A DNA stretch of 6,863 nt from contig JACMJP010000387.1 of assembly GCA_014380545.1 (NCBI GenBank), positions 1-6,863 on the forward strand, written 5' to 3'. The stretch is from Chitinophagales bacterium. Its GTDB lineage: Bacteria; Bacteroidota; Bacteroidia; Chitinophagales; BACL12. This document shows, piece after piece, positions 1 to 6,656 of the stretch. Made by a program: the position numbers and the translations under genes. The notes under the pieces were generated by a model. It had not been told where the DNA came from. It saw only the letters and a list, made by a program, of their open reading frames with translations, and searched no databases. Each line of letters begins with the position of its first letter. Within the stretch, counting starts at the first letter, position 1.

Positions 1-2004
1 AGTGGTTTCGCTAAATGTTGTCCAGTTTTCAGGAAAAAATCCAACCGCTCTAGTATATTTATTTTCGAGTAATGTTTCCTGATTTGCACCTGCAATCATG
101 AGTGAGGATTCAAACGGAATATTTGTTCCGCTTCCCCATTGCCCAAAAAACCTCGTTTTCAAATCAAATTTTCCAAATCTTGTATTATTTATTTCTTCAA
201 GGTTTACATATTGATAATCATAATCGCTCATAAGATCATCACTTCTGAAACCGAGTTTTAATTTTCCGTTTCCGCCGAAATAATTGTAGTTGTGTTCGTA
301 TTGAATGTGCACTGCGTTATTTTCCTGTTCAAGTACATGCTCTCCATATAGCAAGTAATTATTCAGGTAATAATTTTTTAAATAATAGGCTGAGTTAAAA
401 AAAACTGAAATTTTATTCCTGTTGCTTCTGCCAACGAATTTTTCTCCGCCGATCTTGACACCAAAAACACCGTCTAAATATTTTGTATCAAAAAAGAAAT
501 TGCTGTTTGGTAAAAATTTATCTGTTGCAGTTTTATAATTCAGATCGAATGAAAAATAATCAACATCCCGAATGTCAGCTATAGTAAGTTCACTCTTATT
601 AAGCGAACCTGTATTATACCATGCAGTAAATTCAAACAAGTGTTTGTAATTCATATAATCACCGTTGAAATGCACTCCAACTTTTACAAAATCAACGGCG
701 TTATACCAAACATCAGGTCGCCACTTTATTTCATAGCTATTCCAGTCGGGGTAATTCATTATATGCGAATCAAATTTCCAATCAACTGGGCATTTCCAGC
801 TATTGTTTAATTTATTTATATCTGCTAATTGATGGGATGGGTCAATGATTACATCCGTAATTTTCGAGGGTAAAATAATCTCACCAGTATACTCCTCATT
901 CAGCATATCCCATCCTGTCCATTTTGATAACACATTCGTTTTTGATAACATATTGCCATTCAATCTACCGAAAGAAATTCCGGAATTATCATTTTCATAT
1001 TTATTAAACCATGTATTGGGAATGTAATATTTAATTGTATCACCACCGTCAGTTAAAACTGAAAAATCAATTGGCATTTGCATGCCGCCGATTCTTCTAA
1101 AAGTAATTTCATATTTATATAAAGTTTGCCCGTCAAGATTTGTTGTTCCTGTTGGCTTCACTTTTTTAATTGCATAATCAATATTTTTTGCTGTTTCCAT
1201 CCACTCATCAAAAAACCAATTTAAATCAGCATGTGTATATTCCGTGATTGAATTTCGGAAATCTTCAAAATACGGATGGCATAATTTCCATTGTTCAAAA
1301 TAATGTCTCATTGCTGCAAGAAATAATTCTTCACCCAACACATATTGTAAATTATATAACATGGCAGCAGTTTTATAATATACATGGTGATAACCTCCGC
1401 CGTGACCTAAGGCAGAATTAAAATAATCGCTGTGCGTATTTAGAGTCGCATCATTATTTCTCATCGCATCAGTTAAATATCCGTAATATACTTCTGTATA
1501 TTGAATATTTTCCGGCTTCCTGTGTTTTAATGCATATTTTTTTTCATCTGGATATACAATTCTTATATCCCCATCAATTTTTCTGTATGTAAATGCTGTG
1601 AGAAATTGCGTAAAACCTTCATCTAATGCTGCACGATAGGTTTCGTTATTTCCGACCATTGCGAAAAACCACTGATGGCTGATTTCATGAATAAACAAAT
1701 CACGGTAATAAGGATCAAAACCACCATCTAATGTGAGCATAGGATATTCCATTCCATCTCTTGCATCAGCAACAATTATTTTAGGATAAATATAATTTCC
1801 AAAGTATTTACTGTTTGTTTCAATTACCTTTTTTGTGTACTCAGCAGCATTTAGCCAACCTGCTGCATGTTGTTCCTGCACCAGTGCCACACAATTTACT
1901 ATGCGACCGTCAACAAATGCAGGTATTTCATCAATACGATAAGTTGGATCAGCGGTAAATGCAAAATCATGAACATTCATTGCAAAATATTTCCATATTT
2001 TTTT
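1..2004 (-). CDS. M1-family metallopeptidase, catalytic and C-terminal segment (continues past the left edge)
   Basis: The frame is open from just after a TGA at 2005-2007 to base 1, with no stop in 668 codons. Joined to the upstream segment, the protein has at least 965 residues (joined numbering below). DGMEYPM (380-386) is the substrate-binding loop that corresponds to GxMEN. HEISH (403-407, bases 1675-1689) plus Glu426 exactly 18 residues after the second His form the HEXXH-18-E zinc site. YYKTA (506-510) holds the likely catalytic Tyr. The catalytic region ends near residue 700. Residues 700-965 are rich in alternating polar/hydrophobic strands with aromatic ends and short turns, as in outer-membrane barrels. 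An ATG at 1978-1980 (MNVHDFAF) could start this segment alone, but that product would lack a signal peptide. Expected role: zinc-dependent aminopeptidase in the periplasm or at the cell surface. The C-terminus is outside the window. Confidence 0.9.
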
Positions 2005-2894
2005 TCACCCGGAATTTTTTCTATAATTATTGATGGAGATGATTCCCATTCTTTGTCTTCAAAATTTCTGATATCTAATTTTTCTCTTAAAGATTTCGGC
2101 ATCGCTGTTTCGGGATTTATTAATACGCCTGTGGCGTCCACTATATATTCATGCGGAAAAGTTAAACTCACTTCATATATCCCAAAATCACCATAAAATT
2201 CTTTTCCAAGATGCTGGTCTGTATTCCATCCTGATTTTTTATCATACACACATATTCTCGGATACCAGTGTACTCCATCATAATGTTTATATCCGAATGC
2301 ATTAAATAATTTCATCCTTCTGCGTATATCACCATTATCAAAATATGTTTTAAATGTTATTTGAAAAGTCATTGAACCGCCAGGAAGTATTGATTCCTGT
2401 AGATTCACTTTTAATATTGTATTGTCCTGAATTAATTCGACAGATTTGTCTGTTGGAAAACCGTTTATATTTTTTACATAAACAGAATTTATTTCAGTTC
2501 CTAATCCCTCTGTTTCGTATTTTCCAAAATGCGGATCATTTTTATTTACAAGACTTAATTCATGTGCATAAGACCCTGGTTGAAATGCTTCCTGGTATAA
2601 ATGAAAATATACAAAAGGTAAAGTATCGGGTGAGTTATTATAATAGGTAAGTGTTAAACTGCCTGAAATAATATCACTGCTGTCATCAATTTCCGCATTA
2701 ATACTATAATGCACATCCTGCTGCCAGTACCCTGCATAAGGCGGACTATTTTTCCAGTAATACGGATTTTCTGCGCTGCGATATGTATAAGGAGGAATGG
2801 CAACTTTATCAACTGCTGCATTTCCGGTTTGACTATATAAAGATGAAACAAACTGGATAAAAACAATACATAAAAAAGCTTTTAAATGAAGCAT
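1977..2894 (-). CDS. Exported M1-family metallopeptidase, N-terminal segment (frame broken at its end)
   Basis: This frame encodes 305 residues forming the front of a gluzincin (M1) peptidase. Residues 1-21 form a signal peptide with a hydrophobic core, ending near SLYS|Q. From about residue 56 (YWQQDVHYSINAEID) to 299 the sequence matches the M1 N-terminal beta-sandwich, with family-like stretches such as LTLTYYNNSPDTLPFVYFHL and EAFQPGS. It contains no zinc site. After residue 299 (GEKK) the frame runs into six unrelated codons and a TGA at 1977-1979. Sequence that continues the family fold (IWKYFAMNVHDFAF) lies in the -1 frame, so this is one gene with a frameshift, not a complete short protein. 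ATG at 2892-2894 is the only start that keeps the signal peptide intact. It is divergent from dprA. The M1 identity is solid; whether the intact product is made is unknown. Confidence 0.9.
   Translation of the reverse strand: MLHLKAFLCIVFIQFVSSLYSQTGNAAVDKVAIPPYTYRSAENPYYWKNSPPYAGYWQQDVHYSINAEIDDSSDIISGSLTLTYYNNSPDTLPFVYFHLYQEAFQPGSYAHELSLVNKNDPHFGKYETEGLGTEINSVYVKNINGFPTDKSVELIQDNTILKVNLQESILPGGSMTFQITFKTYFDNGDIRRRMKLFNAFGYKHYDGVHWYPRICVYDKKSGWNTDQHLGKEFYGDFGIYEVSLTFPHEYIVDATGVLINPETAMPKSLREKLDIRNFEDKEWESSPSIIIEKIPGEKKYGNILQ
1998..2005 (-). other. Frameshift site: run of eight A in the M1 peptidase gene
   Basis: On the minus strand the codons read GGT GAA AAA AAA TAT and then TGA 18 bases later. 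Moving back one base in the A run gives GAA AAA AAA ATA TGG, which restores the M1 reading frame (GEKKIWKYFAMNVHDF). The last A of GAA with the following two AAA codons fits the A_AAA_AAA slippery heptamer. A 25-nt imperfect inverted repeat (TGCAA...TTGCA around ATGA/TCAT, at 1960-1984) lies about 13 bases downstream; it is AT-rich and weak. A missing A from sequencing or assembly, a true mutation, or programmed/transcriptional slippage would all look like this. Confidence 0.85.
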
Positions 2895-2920
2895 GCAGGG
2901 TATATTTAAAAATGAATCTC

Positions 2921-2928
2921 TATTTTTG
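2921..2928 (+). promoter_or_regulatory. Candidate -7 promoter element for dprA
   Basis: The plus strand reads TATTTTTG, again matching TAnnTTTG. It predicts a start near 2935 and a leader of about 27 bases before the TTG start of dprA at 2962. There is no clear -33 TTG. It sits 19 bases from the opposite-strand copy at 2948-2955, so the two candidate promoters would face and overlap each other. Confidence 0.4.
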
Positions 2929-2947
2929 AACGATTAAATTTATCCGG

Positions 2948-2955
2948 CAAAAATA
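2948..2955 (-). promoter_or_regulatory. Candidate -7 promoter element for the M1 peptidase gene
   Basis: The minus strand reads TATTTTTG, an exact match to the Bacteroidota TAnnTTTG element. It predicts a transcription start near 2941 and a leader of about 47 bases before the ATG at 2894. No TTG lies at the expected -33 distance; the nearest is about 13 bases upstream. In so AT-rich a region a chance match is possible. Confidence 0.4.
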
Positions 2956-2961
2956 ACCAAC

Positions 2962-4062
2962 TTGGGCACAAACCAGATATATCATACACTTGCATTAACA
3001 CTCGTGCCCGGCATCGGCCCTGTAAATGCAAAAAGTTTAATAAGCTATTGCGGAAGTGCAGAGAAAATTTTTAAAACATCTAAAAAGAAACTCACAGCCA
3101 TTCCGGGTATAGGAGATGGAACTGCAACTGCAATAGTTAGTCATGATATTTTTGGAAGAGTGGATGAAGAAATGCAATTTATTGAAAAGAAAAAAATTAC
3201 CTGCTTAACATATTGGGATGAAAATTATCCGCAACGTTTAAAAAATTGCATTGATGGCCCTGTTCTTTTATTTTATAAAGGCAATACCGATTTAAATGCT
3301 GATAAAATAATTGGAATTGTAGGAACAAGAAATGCAACTGAATATGGAAGAAATATCTGTGAGGAAATTATTGATGGATTAAAAGAATATAATATTTTAA
3401 TGATAAGCGGCTTAGCTTACGGAATTGATATAGCTGCACATAAAGCATGTGTTAAAAAAAATGTTCCCACTGTTGGAGTTGTCGGACATGGATTGGACAG
3501 AATTTATCCTCCAATACATAAAGAAACAGCAAAGAAAATGATTGATAATGGCGGAATTTTAACTGAATTTATTTCAAAAACACAACCCGACCGTCAGAAT
3601 TTTCCGAAAAGAAATCGCATTGTTGCCGGAATGATAGATGCGCTGATTGTTGTAGAAACTACCGAAGACGGCGGTGCAATAATTACTGCTGCTATCGCAA
3701 ATACATATAACAGAGATGTACTTGCAATTCCGGGAGATATTAAAAGTAAATATTCAAGAGGATGTCATTATTTAATTAAAACAAACCGTGCCCAGCTAAT
3801 TGAAAATGCTGATGATGTACTTTCTGTAATGAACTGGAAAGAAAAAGAAATAAAACCTAAGAAACAAAGAGAATTATTTATTGAGTTTTCACCTGAAGAG
3901 AGATTGATATATGATGTATTGAAAGAAAATAATGAACTTGCGATTGATGAGTTATCTTCAAAAATACCTTTATCGCCCAGCCTGCTTGCAAGTAATTTGT
4001 TGAGCCTGGAATTTCAGAATGTAATTGCTGTATTACCGGGTAAAAGATATAAATTGAATTAA
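2962..4062 (+). CDS. dprA: DNA-processing protein DprA (Smf family)
   Basis: The 366-residue product matches the usual DprA length and order. DprA is a cytoplasmic protein that binds incoming single-stranded DNA and loads RecA during transformation. Residues about 10-60 are a helix-hairpin-helix/SAM-like region (VPGIGPVNAK, IPGIGDG). Residues about 112-290 are the Rossmann-like core: GTRNATEYG (121-129), SGLAYGID (149-156), GHGLDRIYP (175-183), FPKRNRI (214-220) and GGAIITA (237-243). Residues about 308-363 form a C-terminal winged-helix domain. The start is TTG: the frame upstream runs to a TAA at 2935-2937 without ATG or GTG, and starting here places the conserved LALTLVPGIG at the expected distance from the N-terminus. 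It overlaps the next gene by one base (TAATG). Carriage of dprA does not by itself prove natural competence, as many Bacteroidota keep it. Confidence 0.95.
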   Translation: MGTNQIYHTLALTLVPGIGPVNAKSLISYCGSAEKIFKTSKKKLTAIPGIGDGTATAIVSHDIFGRVDEEMQFIEKKKITCLTYWDENYPQRLKNCIDGPVLLFYKGNTDLNADKIIGIVGTRNATEYGRNICEEIIDGLKEYNILMISGLAYGIDIAAHKACVKKNVPTVGVVGHGLDRIYPPIHKETAKKMIDNGGILTEFISKTQPDRQNFPKRNRIVAGMIDALIVVETTEDGGAIITAAIANTYNRDVLAIPGDIKSKYSRGCHYLIKTNRAQLIENADDVLSVMNWKEKEIKPKKQRELFIEFSPEERLIYDVLKENNELAIDELSSKIPLSPSLLASNLLSLEFQNVIAVLPGKRYKLN

Positions 4063-4334
4063 TGGAAAAGAAAAATATTACACCAACACAATTACTTTTG
4101 ATCTGGATAAATAAATTCCTGAATATAGTTGCATTACTTGTTGTAATATTTGTAATTGCCTTAAACCTTGGGTATCCTGCTTATGTATTATTCGTATTTT
4201 TAATTTTGCTACACAGTATTTTATTGTTATGGACCATAAATGAAGAAAGAAAAGAGAGAAGAAAGACCGGTGTTTTATATTTGATTTTATTTTTGACAGT
4301 AATACCTTATTTAGTTTTATTATTTTATATTTGA
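4062..4334 (+). CDS. Small three-helix membrane protein, function unknown
   Basis: The 90-residue protein is not recognised. Hydrophobic segments lie at about 19-37, 38-59 and 71-89, with a strongly charged loop EERKERRKTG at 61-70 between helices 2 and 3 and a short charged N-terminus (MEKKN). By the positive-inside rule the loop probably faces the cytoplasm. There is no cleavable signal peptide and no catalytic motif. Its ATG overlaps the dprA stop codon (TAATG), which suggests one transcript and coupled translation. The open frame, strong membrane pattern and coupling support a real gene. A link to DNA uptake is only a positional guess. Confidence 0.75.
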   Translation: MEKKNITPTQLLLIWINKFLNIVALLVVIFVIALNLGYPAYVLFVFLILLHSILLLWTINEERKERRKTGVLYLILFLTVIPYLVLLFYI

Positions 4335-4380
4335 AATAATAAATCTTCAGAAACTAAAACCCGTAGGTATTAAACTTAAT

Positions 4381-4800
4381 TTAAAATCTTTCCACCTTGC
4401 TGAAATGAAAATCACTTTCAAGATTTGCATTTTCATCACTATCACTTCCATGCACTGCATTTTCACCCAGACTTGTTGCATACATTTTCCTTATAGTTCC
4501 GTCTGCTGCATTTGCCGGGTTTGTGGCCCCAATTAATGTTCTGAAATCTTCCACTGCATTTTTCTTTTCAAGAATTGCTGCTACAATTGGTCCACTACTC
4601 ATAAATTCAACAAGCTCACCGTAAAAAGGCCGTTCTTTATGTACTGCATAAAATTCTCCCGCTTTTTCGCTTGAAAGTTTAGTGTATTTCATTGCTACAA
4701 TTCTAAACCCTGCTTCATTAATCATTTTTAAAATTCCACCGATATGATTGTTACGTACTGCATCGGGTTTGATCATTGTTAATGTAATATTTCCTGACAT
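4381..4800 (-). CDS. ndk: Nucleoside diphosphate kinase
   Basis: The 139-residue product is the normal length for bacterial NDK, a cytoplasmic enzyme that moves the gamma phosphate of ATP to NDPs through a phosphohistidine. Visible family features are TMIKPDAV near the N-terminus with Lys11, the HKERPFY segment (54-60), the GATNPANAADGTIR stretch (91-104) and the active-site signature NAVHGSDS (114-121) with catalytic His117. All key residues are present and the protein ends normally (SKVERF). The ATG at 4798-4800 is preceded by an A-rich leader without a clear Shine-Dalgarno sequence. It faces the small membrane protein gene tail to tail and diverges from nrnA. Confidence 0.97.
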   Translation of the reverse strand: MSGNITLTMIKPDAVRNNHIGGILKMINEAGFRIVAMKYTKLSSEKAGEFYAVHKERPFYGELVEFMSSGPIVAAILEKKNAVEDFRTLIGATNPANAADGTIRKMYATSLGENAVHGSDSDENANLESDFHFSKVERF

Positions 4801-4829
4801 GATTTTTTAATCTTATTTTATTGAAGGCA

Positions 4830-4837
4830 CAAAGATA
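4830..4837 (-). promoter_or_regulatory. Candidate -7 promoter element for ndk
   Basis: The minus strand reads TATCTTTG, matching the Bacteroidota TAnnTTTG element. It would start transcription near 4823, about 22 bases before the ndk ATG. No TTG is found at the -33 distance. Position and leader length are sensible. Confidence 0.45.
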
Positions 4838-4929
4838 TACTCCGAAACCCATTCAGCAGGCATAATCTATGAATGTAGTTTTATTCTTAATGAAAAATTC
4901 AAGACCTTCGCACAATCTTTTAACATTTG

Positions 4930-5937
4930 ATGCCGGAACTAAAACAATTATTTACAGAATTACAAACCCCGAAACGCATTGTTTTGATAGCGCACAGTCG
5001 CCCTGATGGCGATGCAATAGGGAGTTGCCTGGCACTTAAATATTATTTTGAAAAGAAAGGTCATACTGCAGATGTAATTGCTCCTGATGAATTTCCTGAT
5101 TTTTTAAACTGGATGAAAGACAGTGATAAAATTTATATTTATCTCAAAAAATCAAAAACATGTTTTGCAATTCTTACACAGGCAAATTATATTTTCTGCT
5201 GCGATTTTAATGCATTAAAAAGAATTGAACAAATAGGTGATGATATATTAAAAATGCACAGAGCGAAAATAGTAATGATAGATCATCACCGTGATCCGGA
5301 GCATTTTGCCGATTATGAATTATGGGATCATGATGCAAGCAGCACATGTGAATTAGTGTATGATTTTATTTTACAGGCGGGTGATAAAAGTTTGCTGGAT
5401 ACAGACATTGCATCAAATATTTATGCCGGAATTGCAATGGATACGGGAGTGTTTCAATATTCAAATACATCTGCAAAAGTACATGCAATTGCCGGCGCAT
5501 TGATGGAATATGGAATTAATATAGAACAAATTCACAATGATGTTTATAATCAATACGGAGAAAACAGGATGCGGTTCATCGGTTATTTATTAAGTGAAAA
5601 ACTGGAAATACTAAATGAATATAAGGCTGCGTTTATGACCATAACTATGAAAGAAGCAGAAGAGTATAAATTAAGTGTGGGAGATAAAGAGGGTATTGTT
5701 AATTTACCTTTGGCAATGAGGGATGTTCAAATGGCTGTATTGTTTACTGAAGACAAGGATAAAATAAAAATATCTTTCCGCAGCAAAGGCGAAATAAGGG
5801 TAGATACATTTGCAAAACAATATTTTAATGGAGGCGGGCATAAAAATGCGGCTGGTGGGTCAACAAGAAGTAGTTTGCCTGATACAATTGAACTACTTAA
5901 AAAAGCACTACCTGAATTTTTAAATATAAAATCATAA
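4930..5937 (+). CDS. nrnA: DHH/DHHA1 phosphoesterase, NrnA-type nanoRNase/pAp phosphatase
   Basis: The 335-residue product matches NrnA in length and domain order. NrnA removes 5'-mononucleotides from 2-5 nt RNAs and, in several bacteria, also dephosphorylates pAp; it acts in the cytoplasm with Mn2+. The DHH domain shows HSRPDGDAIGS (22-32; His22, Asp26, Asp28), Asp92 in CDFNALKR, the namesake DHH (118-120) and Asp171 in AMDTG. The DHHA1 domain ends with substrate-binding GGGHKNAAGG (301-310). All metal ligands are present. A TTG at 4927 directly precedes the ATG at 4930; the ATG is chosen because it gives the usual MPEL-type start, and a TAA at 4921-4923 blocks longer forms. The upstream region (4838-4929) has only a one-mismatch -7-like sequence (TAGTTTTA, 4876-4883). 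The cyclophilin follows 53 bases downstream. Whether it prefers nanoRNA or pAp cannot be read from the sequence. Confidence 0.93.
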   Translation: MPELKQLFTELQTPKRIVLIAHSRPDGDAIGSCLALKYYFEKKGHTADVIAPDEFPDFLNWMKDSDKIYIYLKKSKTCFAILTQANYIFCCDFNALKRIEQIGDDILKMHRAKIVMIDHHRDPEHFADYELWDHDASSTCELVYDFILQAGDKSLLDTDIASNIYAGIAMDTGVFQYSNTSAKVHAIAGALMEYGINIEQIHNDVYNQYGENRMRFIGYLLSEKLEILNEYKAAFMTITMKEAEEYKLSVGDKEGIVNLPLAMRDVQMAVLFTEDKDKIKISFRSKGEIRVDTFAKQYFNGGGHKNAAGGSTRSSLPDTIELLKKALPEFLNIKS

Positions 5938-5990
5938 CAAATAAATATTTAATTCAAATTTCAAAATAAACAAATTAAAAACAAATAAAG

Positions 5991-6623
5991 ATGAAAGCAA
6001 AAGTTACCATTATTATTTTATGTATTTTTTTAGTTGCCACTTCATTTACTACGGATAAAGGAAGCAAGAAAAAATTACCAAAGGGATTATATGCAGAAAT
6101 TCAAACCAGTAAAGGCAATATTTTATGTTTTCTTGAATTTCAGAAAGCACCGATAACTGTGGCAAATTTTGTTGGGCTTGCAGAAGGAAAAATTCATAAT
6201 GCTGCAAAACCCGATGGTACACTTTATTATGATGGATTAAAATTTCACCGGGTAGTAAAAGACTTTGTAATACAAGGCGGGGATCCTGATGGAACAGGTG
6301 CCGGAGGACCCGGATATAAGTTTAAAAATGAGATACATTCTGATTTGAAACATAGTAAAGCCGGAACATTGGCAATGGCAAATGCAGGAGCTAATACCAA
6401 CGGCAGCCAGTTTTATATTACACACAAAGCAACTTCGCAGCTTGATGGTAATTACAATGTATTTGGACAAGTTGTGGAAGGGCAGGATGTGGTAGATGCA
6501 ATTGTACAGGGGGATGTGATGGAACATATTAAGATCATCAGGGTTGGAAAAGAAGCGAAGAAGTTTGATGCTGCGAAAGTATTTGCGGAAGCTGAAAAAA
6601 ATGGCGATGTAGTGCGTCAGTAA
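5991..6623 (+). CDS. Exported cyclophilin-type peptidyl-prolyl cis-trans isomerase
   Basis: The 210-residue product has a basic N-terminus and a hydrophobic core (residues 5-17) typical of a signal peptide, with a plausible type I cut after ATS (16-18). Cys11 lies inside the core and does not make a lipobox. Residues about 32-185 are a cyclophilin domain: FHRVVKDFVIQGGD (85-98), GTLAMANAGANTNGSQFYIT (125-144) and LDGNYNVFGQV (151-161). Of the human CypA active-site positions, Arg (R87), Phe (F92) and Gln (Q95) are kept. The Met is V93, the cyclosporin-contact Trp is Q150 and the active-site His is Y155. A lysine-rich tail (186-210) follows the fold. It should help proline isomerisation in proteins of the periplasm. 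The 53-base leader is very A-rich (AAATAAAG just before the ATG). No own promoter is clear, so read-through from nrnA is likely. Confidence 0.93.
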   Translation: MKAKVTIIILCIFLVATSFTTDKGSKKKLPKGLYAEIQTSKGNILCFLEFQKAPITVANFVGLAEGKIHNAAKPDGTLYYDGLKFHRVVKDFVIQGGDPDGTGAGGPGYKFKNEIHSDLKHSKAGTLAMANAGANTNGSQFYITHKATSQLDGNYNVFGQVVEGQDVVDAIVQGDVMEHIKIIRVGKEAKKFDAAKVFAEAEKNGDVVRQ

Positions 6624-6656
6624 TTTTAAGCGGAGAAATAATCTTCTAAATGAAAC

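Noticed and set aside
845..1027. Plus-strand open frame of 60 codons
   Set aside because: It is antisense to the continuous peptidase frame and has no supporting start signal or motif.
1867..2196. Plus-strand open frame of 109 codons
   Set aside because: It lies opposite the well-supported M1 peptidase, spans the frameshift site and has no recognisable protein features.
2354..2866. Open frames inside the M1 N-terminal segment (2354-2650 plus, 2654-2866 minus)
   Set aside because: They are antisense or out-of-frame shadows of a region that reads clearly as the M1 beta domain.
4335..4380. Possible bidirectional terminator between the convergent small membrane gene and ndk
   Set aside because: No stem longer than about three pairs and no following T run could be found; it is plain AT-rich spacer.
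5938..5990. Possible promoter before the cyclophilin
   Set aside because: The spacer is A-rich but contains no TAnnTTTG match, so co-transcription with nrnA is the simpler reading.
6237..6527. Minus-strand open frame of 96 codons
   Set aside because: It is fully antisense to the core cyclophilin motifs.
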